From positions 180,063,773 to 180,127,772 of the forward strand of contig NC_133769.1 in the NCBI RefSeq assembly GCF_003597395.2: 64,000 nucleotides of DNA, in the 5' to 3' direction. This stretch comes from Chelonoidis abingdonii (taxonomy: Eukaryota; Chordata; Testudines; Testudinidae). The position numbers and the translations under genes were made by a program. Below are positions 9,271-21,380 of the stretch, piece after piece. The notes beneath the pieces are model-generated. The model searched no databases. It worked only from the letters and a program-made list of their open reading frames with translations, and was not told the origin of the DNA. Numbering within the stretch: the first letter of the stretch is position 1; each line of letters opens with the position of its first letter.

Positions 9271-11390
9271 GCCTGGTCTACACTACGTGTTTAAAGCTAT
9301 TTTAGCAGCGTTAAACCGATTTAACGCTGCACCTGTCCACACAACCAGGCCCTTTATATCGATATAAAGGACTCTTTAAACCGGTTTCTGTACTCCTCCC
9401 CGACGAGAGGAGTAGTGCTGAAATCGGCATTACCTGATTGGATTAGGGTTAGTGTGGCCGCAAATCGATGGTATTGGCCTCCAGGCAGTATCCCACGGTG
9501 CATCAGTGTGACCGCTCTGGACAGCAATCAGAACTCGGAGGCACTGGCCAGGCAGACAGGAAAAGCCCTCCAACTTTTGAATTTAATTTCCTGTTTGCCC
9601 AGCGTGGAGCTCTGTTCAGCACGGGTGGTGATGCAGTCCCAAATCCAAAAAGAGCTCCAGCATGGGCTGTACGGGAGATACTGGATCTGATCGCTGTATG
9701 GGGAGACAAATCTGTTCTATCAGAGCTCAGTTACAGAAGATGAAATGACAAAGCATTTGAAAAAAATCTCCTGGCTATGATACAGAGTCTGCAGCACAGT
9801 GCTGTGTGACAAGCGTAACGGAAAGCCCAAGAATCAAATGGACAGCTCATGGAGGGAGGGAGGGGGTACTGAGGACTCCAGCTATCCCATAGTCCCTGCA
9901 GTCTCCGAAAATCATTTGCATTCTTGGCTGAGCTCCCAATGCCTGTAGGGTCAAACACGTTGTCCGGGGTGGTTCAGGGTATAGCTCTTCAATTTACCCC
10001 CCTCTCCCCTGTGAAAGATAAGGGAAAAAATCATTTCTTGACTTTTTTATATGTCACCCTATGTCTACTGCATGCTGCTGGTAGACACGGTGCAGCGGCA
10101 GTGAACAGCAGCATCCTCTCCCCTCCCTTCCCCACTGGCAGACGGTACCGTACAAAAGTACTGATAGCTGTCCTTGTCATCATCCCTTGAGTGCTCCTGG
10201 CTGGCCTCAAGTGAGATCGGCCGGGGGCACCTGGGTAAAAATAGGAATGACTCTCGGTCATTCCCGGTAGATGGTACAGAATGGCTGGTAACAGTCTTCA
10301 TCATAGCAACTGGGGGCTGAGCTCTATCAGCCCCCCCCCTTTTCATGTCTAAAGAAAAGATTCTGTACAGCCTGGACTATCATAGCAGCAGGATTCTGGG
10401 CTCCTATTCCCCGCACCATTAAATGTCCTACCTGGACTATCATAGAAGCTGGAGACTCCCTCCCCTTCATTTTATCTCACTAAAAAGTCAGTGTTTCTTA
10501 TTCCTGCATTATTACATCATCACACAAATGGGGGGGATACTGCAATGGTGGCCCAGGAGGGTTGGGGGAGCAGGGAAGCAACGGGTGGGGTTGTTGCAGG
10601 GGCACCCCCTAGAATGGCATGTAGCTCATCATTTCTTCGGGATTTGACACAGAGCAGCTGTGCTCTTTGGTACACTGGTTCTCTAGTACATTTGCCCCAT
10701 ATTCTAGGCAGGACTGACTCTATTTTTAGATACAACATAAGGGAGGGAATGACCTGGGGAGTCATTCCCATTTTTGTCTTTGTGCCCCCAGCTGACCTCA
10801 GCCAGGGGCACCTATGACAGCAGCAGACAGTACAGAATGACTGATAACCGTCATCTCATTGCCAATTTACAATGGCACAGCACACAGTACAGAACAACTG
10901 GTAACCATCTCTGCTATCTTGCAAAGACAAATGAATGCTGTAGTGTAGCGCTGCAGTACCGCCTCTGTTAGCGGCATCCAGTACACATACGGTGACAGTG
11001 AGAAAAGGCAAAATGGACTCCATTGTTGCCATGCTATGGCATCTGCCAGGTCAATCCAGGGAAAAAGGGCGAGAAATGATTGTCTGCTGTTACTTTCACA
11101 GAGGAAGGAATGAGTGACGATATTTACCCAACATCACCCGCGACACTCTTTTTGCACCATCATGCACTGGGATCTCAACCCAGAATTCCAATGGGCGGGG
11201 GAGACTGCGGGAACTATGGGATAGCTATCCACAGTGCAACACTCCAGAAATCGATGCTAGCCTCAGACCTTGGATGCACACCACCAAATTAATGTGCTTA
11301 GTGTGGCTGCGTGCACTCGACTTTATACAATCTGTTTTACAAAACCGGTTTATGTAAAATCAGAATAATCCCGTAGGGTAGACATACCCT
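9271..11390 (+). mobile_element. About 2.1-kb non-autonomous DNA transposon
   Basis: It begins gcctggtctacactacgtg and ends ccgtagggtagacatacct, imperfect inverted termini. Subterminal regions are rich in gatttaa/ttaaacc and cgatataaa motifs. No transposase is visible; the short ORFs inside are out-of-context. It splits sequence that is contiguous in the duplicate locus: the left flank ccaccactcccgctctca matches 27988-28006, and the right flank ccaccaggacttatgg matches 28050. This supports its boundaries. Its superfamily is not settled; similar ends occur at 1-215. Confidence 0.75.
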
Positions 11391-11443
11391 CACTCACCAA
11401 TGTACCACTCCACAGTACTGTCCACCAGGACTTATGGTCCTTA

Positions 11444-12674
11444 TGTAAGCAGAGTCAGGATGAGCTGTACCCTGACATCTGGTGGTGAATTATGGGAAGT
11501 GTGGAAAGAATGTCCGGAATGTGAAATCTCAAATATTTGCATAGGCACGCCTACCCCATCCCAGACTGCCGAGCTGTGTGCAGCTGCTTTGTGACAGAAA
11601 TGACTCAACCTCAGTTGGGCGGTACTTGCTAGACAAGGGACATGGGTTCCAAAACCCAGTGAAGAGAGAGAGGTTGGGGACAGTATTTGTGCCTGGTGGT
11701 GCAGCCCCTTGTGGAGCCAGAAGCACCAGTTGTACCCCTCCTCTCTCCACTGTGGAATGTCAGAGTTGATTTTTAATTCCCTTAAGACTCTAGATAACAG
11801 GTTACTGAACTGAACTCACTTCGGCTAATGGTGCACTAGCGCTGGGGCTCCCATCTATGTGCTGAAATCACAAAAGAGCTGAAATTACTGAGCTGGGAGC
11901 ATTGAGTGCTGTGCTAACTAGTGGGGGAGCCTGAAGTTATACTGTGGAACAGAGGAGCTGGCGGAGTGGAGCAGTTTTGTGGGGATGGCTGGTGGAGCAG
12001 AGCGGAGCGGCTGGCAGAGTGAGAAGCTGTGGAATGGTGGAGCAGCCCACAGAGCAAGCGGAGCCGAGCAGTTTGCAGGACAACTGGAGCTGGAGCAGCT
12101 CACGAGGCCGCTGGTGGAGCGGAGCAGTTTATGAGAAGGGCCGGAGGAGCAGAGTAGAGCGGCTGGTAAGGCGGAGCAGTTTATGGAGAAGGCGGAAGCA
12201 GAACCCACGGAGAGGCAGGGCAGTTGGCTGGACCACGTAAGGTGCCCCTTTCACCAGGCTGGGGGGAGGGACCTCTACAGATAGACTCTTGAATTCTGGG
12301 GGGCATTGACCAGAGACTTTTGGGTTGTTGGACTTTGGAGTGATTGGACTTAAGACCCTAAGGGGAAAAGGACATTGCCAAATGTACTTTGGGGGTGGTT
12401 ATGGTTTGTGTTATAATCTGTTTGTGGTGTTTCTCCAATGGGATGCCGCATTGATTCCTTCCTTTATTAAAAAGTTTTGCTAACACTCAGACTCCGTGCT
12501 TGCCGAGTGGGGAAGTATTGCCTCCTAGAGGCGCCCAGGAGGGTGTGGTATGTAAGTGACCCAGGTCACTGGGTGGGGGCTCGAGCCGGTTATGCATGGT
12601 GTTATTGAAACGGAACCCCTGGATACTGAACCCGGCCCTTGTTGCTGCCAACTCAGAGGGGCAGAAGGGTTACA
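11444..12674. mobile_element. Solo LTR, probably gypsy-like retrotransposon
   Basis: The 1.23-kb segment starts tgtaagcagagtcagg and ends gaagggttaca (TG...CA) and is flanked by ctta on both sides (11440-11443 and 12675-12678). Near the 3' end a ttattaaaaagttttgc block precedes ctcagactccgtgcttg, as in R/U5 regions. A gagcgg/gctgg-rich stretch at 11950-12190 gives spurious ORFs. No gag or pol is present, as in an LTR left by recombination. The family name is tentative. The duplicate locus lacks it. Confidence 0.65.
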
Positions 12675-13461
12675 CTTACTTCTGTGAAATATTATTAAGT
12701 ACTAATACCTGCGAGACCTGGGCAAAGGTAACAGTTGGGACCTTATGTTCTGATCTTGAAAAAATAGAAAAGAAATTCAGGGTTATTATTCATTTGTATT
12801 GTGCCTGGTTTACTTTCTCTTTTCTTTCTCTGACCCATTTTTTCCCCTTGGAGATTCTTCCATGGCTGCACTTTCATGGATCCAGAGAAAATTGAAATGT
12901 GTATGCACATTGCTGATCTGGCCGCAGTATACCTCTAACTTGCAGTACACCCGTAATCTACTAAGATACACGTCACGACACAACGTATGATCACTGGGTT
13001 CAGTAATACAGAGATCTAATAGTGTTCTAATAAAAAGCCTGTTTATGAATGGAAAATAATAGTAGTCACCATAGGAAATGCTGCCACAAGAAGAAAATAT
13101 GTTGCTGTTCATGGTGTTTTATGTAGCATATGCATGCCTATGGACGGAGATAGGAACTGACAGACAGTGGGCCTGTCCATGCTTTTAAAATGACTCCTTT
13201 CCTTAAGCTACCTTTCTATGACTTTCTTCAATTAAAATCACCCCAGAAGAGTGTCCTTGTCCATCTAAACTCTCTGTCTCATGTGCCCACACACTTTTCA
13301 GTTGGTTAATGTAGAGATCAGGTGGATCATCTACCCATTTTATCCTGAATATCCTTAGTCAGAGGATTTGTGACTTGATTGAGACACCATCTACCAGTGA
13401 CACCACCTGTGGATTTTCTCTCCTACACTGTAACTATCAATATCTTTTTCTATCTTCCTAG
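12675..13461. other. Intron before the TM exon
   Basis: I recognise no repeat or exon in 12690-13390. The duplicate copy goes almost directly from the equivalent of 11440 to its TM exon, so this 700 bp is either an insertion here or a deletion there. The last 60 bases form a pyrimidine-rich acceptor tract (tatctttttctatcttcctag). Confidence 0.4.
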
Positions 13462-13563
13462 AGCACATGGGATTTTCCCTTCTACTTCACTATCTTCTGA
13501 CAGGCAGTGCCAGTTCCTGTATCATTATTGTGACTATTTTATACTGTACTTTACAACACAGAG
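13462..13563 (+). CDS. CD200R1: CD200R1-like gene, transmembrane exon (102 bp)
   Basis: The exon lies between a pyrimidine-rich acceptor ending cttcctag and a perfect donor gtaagt. It is phase 1-1 like the V exon and encodes a hydrophobic segment (GFSLLLHYLLTGSASSCIII, then VTILYC) followed by a basic stop-transfer LQHR. It anchors the receptor in the plasma membrane. If joined straight to the V exon, the junction codon is GAG (Glu). Its position and splice sites are matched by the degenerate exon at 28108-28218 in the duplicate copy, which supports it as a real exon. The residue sequence is not strongly conserved with mammalian CD200R, as is usual for TM regions. Confidence 0.7.
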
Positions 13564-14234
13564 GTAAGTCACTTGGAGCTTAGTCAGTGACGCCTGTCAA
13601 GCAGAAGACAACACCCTAATGCCCATATGACAAGTAATGGGAGTGGAGGAAAACACCTAGGTGCTTGGTCAAATTGTCTCTTTGTGCAGAGGGTGGGACA
13701 TAGCCAGACCCCAGAACGGAAACCCAGCAGAAACAGGATATTGTTAATTTAGTTGTAGACAGAACATTTTAAAAATTATATTAAAATACCACTAAATATT
13801 CCCTTTTCTCTTTGCCTGAATAAGTTTTAGAGCTACGAGACATCTCCCTGACCCCTTTGTTTTGAAGGCAGGAAAGGTAAACTTCTAACCTCCACTGATA
13901 AAATACTATTGCTTTAAAGTTATGCTACCTGACACATTGCTGAGAAGGAATACAAAATTTTATTCTTGATGGGCCATGTTTTCCTTTCACCCTGGCCCTT
14001 ACACCAATGTAATTCTATTAACTTCAGTGCAATTACTCCTGACAGGACAATAACAGTAGTCACTGATATTCCATTTGGCATCCAATGTCATTTAGTTGAG
14101 AGTCTGAAACAGGAAGATTTTAGGAGCAAACTGTGACCATTACATACTATTGACATTTCATTAGTATTTCTGTTGGGCAGAGATCAGGGAGCATTAAATT
14201 TCATTCCTACATTCTGAAGAAGGTTGACTTTAGC

Positions 14235-15230
14235 ACAGAGTGGATAAAAATAAATTTAAAAAATGTAAAAAAAGTCTGATTTTGACTTAAATCAGATGAT
14301 TTTATTTAAATTAGGTTTATTTTTAAAAGAAAAATGCACTTATTTCAAATTATAACAACATATGTTTGAGCCTAAATTTACTATAATCTATCAAAATTAT
14401 TTAAATGAAATTTTAAAAAAATTAAGCAGTACGTGTTTGCTGATGAAGTTTTAAAGAAAGTCAAACTGCTTAACTGGTGGAAGTAATAAACAAACAGCAG
14501 AGAGAATATTTTCTTCATTTTAGCTTATTCAACTATTCAGTTCAGTGACTAATTCACTCGAAGTTGAGAAACTGATTCAAGTTGAAAAAGCAGGGAAGTT
14601 TGTTCTCCTCTTCCAATCTATGAATAAAAATGAGGTGTGAGGATGAGATCTACTAGTTCTAAAACCTTGAAGGACATGGTGACCTGAAACAAGCCATTCA
14701 ATTCACTAACTAGAGATAATATTTCCTTTGTTTAATATATCAGTTAGTTTTAAATGTTAAACAAGTTTGATGAACTTACTCCCCCTCCACCTTATGTGTC
14801 TAGCATATTTAAAGTAGTTTTATTTAACTAATAAATACCATAAGTTTTAAATGATGTTTTTGTGCATTTTTAAATGAATTGCAATTTCCATCAGAATGCA
14901 GCTTGACACTAACTATGAGTAAAAAAAACTAATCTAGTAAATAAGAAAATCATCATTCACCATGTTCTAATATGATAAAAATGTAAAAATTAAGAATCTA
15001 AAATAAAAGTATGTTGAACTATACAATTACTTATAAAATGTGTGTAGATATAGCATAACTTCCTGGCTAGCAAAAAATAGTACCATATTAAGTATAAACA
15101 CTATATTTACTTGCAAATCAACATGTTTTAATGGTTACCACCAAATGACAATCAATCTTGCATTAGGAAAATAACAAAAAATACATAGTAAAGGAGTTCC
15201 AAATGCCAGTGAAGTGAATCAGAGTGTTTT
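14235..15230 (+). mobile_element. Decayed hAT-like element (3' region), AT-rich
   Basis: It starts with gtggataaaaataaattt and repeated ttaaatcagat/ttatttaaatt motifs, like the ends of the element at 40704. Sequence at 14950-15200 (tcatcattcacca, then agaatct, then cataacttcctggctagcaaaaaa, then aaatcaacatgttttaat) matches the reverse complement of about 40850-41020. The two are thus relics of one family in opposite orientation. No open frame is left. Confidence 0.5.
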
Positions 15231-15672
15231 ATTTAGAAGAATATTCACATTTTTTGCTATATTTGCTCAGAAGTAGCTTTATTGGACATATGCGTATTGC
15301 ATGCACAACCACACTTCTGATTCAACTCCGAAATCTTGTCTTGATCCAAAATCTTGGTTAAACATCAAGATCAGTTTGAGCAAACATGATGTTTCCTAAT
15401 AATATAAGTAAAATATACAGTAAAATAGGCTGAGGACTAATATAGGAAGATATCTGGGATTTTTTAAAAAGCATTTAACCAACCTTTACTAATTATTGTA
15501 ACTTTTTTAAATAGAAACAGAGCTCAAAACATTTACAAAGCACATTCACTTAAATGAGCTATATGCTATATAAAAGTGTAAATTAAGTTTACAGGCTAAA
15601 TTTACAGCATGCTGTTAAAACACCTTGTGCTGATGGGATAACTCTTCTGACCTCTGGGCATTTCATTTTCAG

Positions 15673-15719
15673 TCCTCCAGCTCTCTCGACAGGTAGCTTC
15701 AGCTTCTGTGTTAACAAAG
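15673..15719 (+). CDS. CD200R1: CD200R1-like gene, cytoplasmic exon (47 bp)
   Basis: A short exon between ttcattttcag and gtaagtgg. It begins with two bases that complete the G left by the TM exon (GTC, Val), continues with 15 codons (LQLSRQVASASVLTK) and ends in phase 0. The terminal exon at 17269 reads correctly from phase 0, so three exons agree in phase without adjustment. Weakness: it is short and has no similarity evidence. Confidence 0.55.
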
Positions 15720-15816
15720 GTAAGTGGTGTTTGGATTTGTTTTGTGCTGACAGCATCCACAGTCATATGTTAAGTCCAACTGATGATGTTGTCCAGTGTC
15801 TGTGGCAGACTATGGA

Positions 15817-16106
15817 TATGTCTTCACTGCAAGTGAAGGTATGATTTTAGCATAGGTAGGCTTACCCACACTAGCTTTAACCTAGCTAGCACAGGTAACA
15901 ATAGCAGTGAAGATATGGCAGCAGGGGCTAGCAACACAAGTATGCACCCAGGTCGCTGTCGGGCTTGTATTTGGGTGGCTAGCCCATGCTGAAGTCCCTA
16001 CCACCACATCTTCACTATTATTATTCCCCATGCTAGTTAGATTAAAGCTAGCACAGGTCTGCCTACTCACACTATAAACACACCTTTGCTTTCCCGTGAA
16101 GACATA
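15817..16106. mobile_element. Palindromic MITE
   Basis: The ends are tatgtcttcactgc and cccgtgaagacata, exact inverted repeats over the outer 11 bases with TA at the very edge. The interior mirrors itself too: ttagcataggtaggcttac against the gtctgcctactcacac side, and cactagctttaacctagct against agattaaagctagca. No coding sequence. Confidence 0.75.
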
Positions 16107-17268
16107 CTCTGGTGTATGTGCGTGAGGGAGATACTGTGGGCCAAACACTGCAGTATTTTCTAACTGATATTTGCATGTGTTGAATGAGTAAAACCCATAT
16201 TTGTGATCGCCCACATGAATGAGCACTCATGTATGTACACATCTGGTTTGCATGCACTCGTTCCCCTTTGTGTGGGGAATGTGGGGTGTGTGGCACAATT
16301 TAGCGAGCCAATTCTTGAAAATTTAGACCTAAGTGTTTTTCTGTTTGTTCAATCTGTACAAAGTAAACAAATAAGGAGAACTAGAATTCAGCATCAGCTA
16401 CATCAGTGAAATGTTAGCGCTGCTTTGTTAATCACACAAGTCAAAACATTCAGAGTTTTGGACAGAATTAGAGTTTCCACAGCAATTTTAATTCTGAATG
16501 TCCTGGCACTGTGCAATCAAAATCTCAGCCTTAGTGTTGTGTTAACATCATGTTTTCTTGAAGAAAAAGAGTCAGACCTGAATGTAGAAATGAAAATGAC
16601 ACCTGAGGAGTCTGAGTGGAAATGACATCTCAGGCTTCAATTTCTATCTGAGTATTTTCAGACACCTACACCACAGTGGTATGAGAGCACTAAAACTTAG
16701 ACTTATGATGTCTATTATTCACCATCTTTATCCAGTCTCAGCAACTCTCTTTCATGATTTACTTTGCTGATTTTAATGAAGCTACATGTGGTATAAGAAA
16801 CTACTCAATGTGAAGAGAGGGGGCAGAATCTGACCCTTTACAAACTGCTGCACAAGTGAGAAGTAGAAAAACTAAGGATGGTTATTATATTGGAAAGAGA
16901 AGGAACAGTGCTATCCGGAGTAAAAAGCATCTTTTTGAACTATCGGATAATCTTTGAAGACATGGCATTGTAGGAGGGCTCTTGAGACAGACCGTTGACT
17001 CATATACTGAGTCACAATCTCAGGAGGAAGCAGCTCCTACAACCATATATCTCAGACATTGTTTGGCGAACAAGAAAGCACTGCTGGACTTGGCCTTTGC
17101 AGGTACCGATGTGTCCTGCATTGGCATGATCACAATCCAGCCAGTGCTATTTCTCCACCCTTGCCACTTCTACACTCGTTATTCTCTGTTTCCATCTGTC
17201 TGTTTTAACTAATATTTACCTGTTAAAAAAAAAAAAGTCTGATCCTTCTCCCCTGCTTTGTTTTTCAG
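16107..17268. other. Last intron of CD200R1-like gene
   Basis: No recognised repeat or exon. It ends with an A-run at 17226-17236 and a pyrimidine-rich acceptor tract finishing ttgtttttcag at 17268. Confidence 0.4.
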
Positions 17269-17400
17269 ACAGGAAATAACATGAGCCTGAATAACATGAG
17301 CCTGAACACCATGGCTGCCCCAGATAACCCCACTGTGTACGCTTCAGGCATGTCAGGGGTCTCGCATGATAACCAGTCAGATGACATTTATGAAAATTAA
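17269..17400 (+). CDS. CD200R1: CD200R1-like gene, terminal coding exon with stop
   Basis: It opens in phase 0 after tttgtttttcag and encodes 43 codons to TAA. The tail repeats NNMSL twice (NNMSLNNMSLNTM), then carries two tyrosine sites: PDNPTVYASGM and, at the very end, SDDIYEN. Mammalian CD200R signals through tail tyrosines, one in an NPxY motif that recruits Dok adaptors. NPTVY resembles NPxY with one extra residue, so similar signalling is possible but inferred. The reading frame is intact, which argues that this copy is functional. Confidence 0.65.
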   Translation, partial: TGNNMSLNNMSLNTMAAPDNPTVYASGMSGVSHDNQSDDIYEN

Positions 17401-18450
17401 TATTCTAACAATACAGAACCAAATGTTCCAGTCCCAGGTCCACTCTTGGCTGTCTATGAAGGATGCTTAACAAAACTTTCCCTGTATTAACCCGCTGCCT
17501 TGGTTTAATTTGCCAAGAAGAATGTGTTTGGAAATGTAATCAATCCATGGCTCCGTGCAGATGTCAGCCACTAGCTATACCTCATGTTTTCTCCAAAAGG
17601 CCAGAGGAACCCAGAAAACATATTGTATAAAGTCATACAATTATTTAAAAAACTGTGGGCCAAATTGTGGGCTTGCTTATACCACATGAGGTCCCACTGA
17701 TTTCAGTGGGGTTGCACATGTGTAATTAGCACAGATTTTAATCCTGTATTTTGAAACTAATATATTTAAATCGCAGTTAAGGAGCCCATTTTATTAAGTA
17801 GACTAAAGAGAAGACATGAACATTAACATATCAGTAAACATCCTGAACATTCTGAAAATATGGAAATCACAAACTAAGGTTACACAGGTAAGGATGACAC
17901 CAACTTTAACACCGGATTCACACAGGGCAGCCATTTAAACAGAAAAATTCTCTCACCCACAGTCAAACAACCTTAACTTTGCTCCTCCATTTGTATTATT
18001 ATTTTAGGGGCCAATAACCCTTTGATAGAAGTCAATGGTAGTTTTCCTTTGACTTATAATGTCCTACTTTAGCTCCTGTTAATGCCTTGTCAACACTGTA
18101 CATTTTAGATTATTGAGGATCTGTGTGTACTGTTTGTTCTGTAGTATTAACTGGGATGGCTCATGTCAACAGATGACACATTGTAACTTCAGTTATGCAT
18201 TGTATCTACATGAGTTGGTGCAGCACCAAACACAAGGGTCCTGATCCTGACTGGGGTCTCTAGGAATCACAGTAATGTAAATAAAAACCAGAATTGTTCT
18301 TATTGTTATGTAATGGCCTAGACTTCTGATCTGGTGGGATCAATGGATTGCACTTATTCTGAGACAATGTATTGACTTCTTTAAGTTGTTTATATGATCT
18401 TTTTTTCTCAGAGTAAATATTAATTCAATAAAAAGATTAAGAAACAAAGT
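17401..18450 (+). other. Probable 3'UTR of CD200R1-like gene
   Basis: The sequence has no further open frame. AATAAA signals occur at 18280-18285 and 18427-18432. A small repeat (17650-17740, ccactgatttcagtggg palindrome core) belongs to a dispersed MITE-like family. The exact cleavage site is not known. Confidence 0.5.
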
Positions 18451-18666
18451 GGCTGCCTATATTGTGAAAATCATAACTCTTTTGGATATTTAGGAATTAT
18501 GACAGAGTGGAGATTGCTTAGGGCTAGTAACTTAATATGTGTTCCACAATGTGATTCAGAGTAACTGTTTGTTATGTTAAGATTTTTTTATTTTTAATTT
18601 TTTAAACATAACTACAGGTGATTAATGGCTTATGGAGTGTTAATCTCTACAAGACTGGGCAAGGTA

Positions 18667-18955
18667 AGAGCTTGTCTATGCAGCATGGCAGTGCAGTCTA
18701 CAGAGTGTGAGGTCAAGTGCTCTAATGTGCTTTTGCTCCAACTGTCCTATGTGCACCCTGCTGGCACAAATTAAAAGGTACCTAGTTTGTATTAACATAA
18801 CCCTGTTTGAAACAGGACTACATCAACACAAAGTTGGTACTTTTTAGTTCATGTCACCAGCAGGGTCCTCACGGGGCAGTTAGAGCACTCTAACGTGTTA
18901 TGCTTTATAATTCACACCCCTGTAGTGCAGAGTACTGATTGACCAGACTAAGCTG
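18667..18955. mobile_element. Fold-back MITE
   Basis: The two halves mirror each other. The block caccctgctggcacaaatt, aaaaggtacctagtttgt on the left is matched by the reverse complement of acaaagttggtactttttag, ttcatgtcaccagcaggg on the right, and the outer gagcttgtct by agactaagct. Ends are approximate. Confidence 0.55.
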
Positions 18956-19145
18956 TTTCCCTCTAACAGCATTTTTGGTCTATGTCAAATGAGTTGCTGG
19001 GCTTGGGGCAAATTCTAATAGACAGGTGTCCACACCATACAAACTATAATCAGCTAGCATTAATCTGCAATGGCACCTCTCTGATCAGCCTTAGCCGAGA
19101 GGCCAAATATCGAATAAATGCTGAGACTATTTTGTCACCCTGGAA

Positions 19146-19375
19146 CAGGGGTGGCTCTATGTATTTTGCCATCCCAAGCACGGCAGTCAGGCAGCTTTTA
19201 GCGGCATGCCTGCCAGAGGTCCACCAGTCCTGTGCCTTCAGCATACCCACTGCCGAAGTGCCACCGAAGCCACAGTACTGGCTGACTGCTGCCCTCATGG
19301 TGACCAGCATGCCGCCCCCCGCGGCTTGCCACCCCAGGCACGTGCTTGGTGCGCTGGTGCCTGGAGTCGCCCCTG
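19146..19375. mobile_element. hAT-type MITE with 8-bp target duplication
   Basis: It begins caggggtggctctat and ends ctggagtcgcccctg, with flanks ccctggaa (19138-19145) and ccctggga (19376-19383), 7 of 8 identical. The gtgcttggtgcgctggtgcctgga block also occurs at 30630-30652, so it belongs to the same broad family as 29813-30660 and probably 3707-4059. Short ORFs over it are incidental. Confidence 0.8.
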
Positions 19376-19383
19376 CCCTGGGA

Positions 19384-21380
19384 GGGTAGTTTTCACATGA
19401 GGTTTGAGGCAGATTGTTGTGGCAGTGTGGGGGAAATTTGCATGGCCTTTGCCAGTGCTGTAGCTAGTACTATGCCATGGATATAAACTGAGGAATTCAG
19501 TCTCCAGACCTGTTAAACCAGCACCCTTTCAACAGCACTACATTCTTTTCTTTTAATTAAAAGTGGCATTTTCTTGTTGAAGCCTCAACACCAGTTAAAA
19601 GAGTCTGGTATACAGAGTATTAGGAAGACAGCTGCACTGTTTCAGATATTATATTCAAGGCAATTTTAGCTCAGTGCTAAAATAATGATTTTATTTATGT
19701 GCATAATATATATGCTCTATACCATCATAGGGTAGTTATTGCAAGAAAGATAATATAAAGAGATGGAAACAATAAAGTATTGATGATAATAATTTATCAA
19801 TCAATAACCAATTGATTGATACTTCATAACTGATAAATTTAACTGGGATTATATAGTTAGTGAGAGGGTTTCTATCAACCTGGCTTAGTTTCATAATGAC
19901 AAATCTTCAATAAGTCAATGTGATTGGGTTTATTGATTAACAGTTTGTGAAGACATCACATACCCAGAGAGGCATACAGTTACCAACAGCTGTGGAAGAC
20001 CTTTCCCTTCAGTTCACTGACATCCCGCATCCAGACTGCTGATGGTCTTACCCCCTCATTATCTTGTATGGTAATTATACCCTTGTCATTGTTATCTTGT
20101 TTCTTTCTGATCCTTTTCTATTTCCTATTTTTGGCACACATTCTTCTTCTCTTAGGCTGTTTCCAAGACTCCCTGTTCCATTGCAACTTTCCAACTGTTT
20201 CAACACCTGAAGGTTAATCATTATTTATGCCCTTTTCTAGACATAGCTATTTGTTTCATACCCTAGCAATGTATTAACCACAACATATCTCCCACACCAG
20301 TTTTCAAAATATGCTAAGGGTTACAGTTCAGTAAAATTCCACTCTCTAAAGTTAGCTTCATCTTAACTGTGAAGTGTCATGAGTGTCCTGTTCCCAGAAA
20401 AGCCTTAAAAAATTTTTTTGGCCTATTAAAGTGTCAGCAAAAGAGACCCTTAAAATACAAAAAGGATTCTTGATAGGAGTAGCAGAAATGGTTATGATAC
20501 TGTGATAATATCTTTGTAGGAATAAAAATTATCTTAGATCAGCTTATTTACACATTCATTTTTATTGCGGACTGAATGTAATTCTGTAGTTGTTTGGCAC
20601 TGACAAATGTATCAGGAAATATTTCTAATGATTTTAGGGAATTTGTTAGAAGTATTTTTAGACTGACCTTCTGCTTGGTAATTTAATTAATATTGTTTCT
20701 TTTTTATGCATACCTTTGCCTTGTGGTGAGAGCTAAGCTAGGCATCATGGATATAACTTTTATTAATTTGTTCACTTTACGCCTTTTCCAATGACTATTG
20801 AAATAAATTGTGAGACTTCTATTTATCTGAGGGAGTTTGGGATTGGACGCAGACATTGGAACAATTCATACATAACAATGTAAAAAGATGTGTTCAGAAC
20901 TTCACTAAGAATAGAATTGTACGCCAGCCAGCTGACCAAGAAGAAACCGTTTAACTGAATGTTATGCTTCAAGATTCATTTTTGGTTTAGTCTGAGTTTG
21001 GGGACAAGTTTCAGGTTAGCTGTTTTTTCTCCAAATCTGTTTAGACACTGGAAAATACGACAGAGGGGATGTTATTTGTAACGTGCAGCATTCTGTCATT
21101 TGAATTACAGGACGCGATTATCATTGTACTGAATATCTGAGGGAAATGTTGTTATCTCCAGTTCAGAGTGGGAGAGAAGAAAGAACTCTGGGTCTATGTC
21201 ACCTCTCCGGATGTATAGACATTTGAAAGGTGCTCCGATACTAGGGTGATGATTGTACTAGTAATACTTAGAACATCCTTTACTGGTGTGTCTCTCCTGG
21301 GATGCATTAAGCAGCACCCAACTGCATATTCAGTCCTCTCTGTTGTTAATATTCTCAGGAACAGTAACATGACTCCTCAG
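19384..21380. other. Non-coding spacer between the two CD200R-like copies
   Basis: AT-rich and without long open frames. No repeat family was recognised with confidence. Homology to the first locus begins at about 21385. Confidence 0.4.

Noticed and set aside
4937..13461. An Ig C2 exon for the CD200R-like gene
   Set aside because: Searched by reading for phase-1 splice sites and a C...W...C pattern; nothing convincing, so none is annotated.
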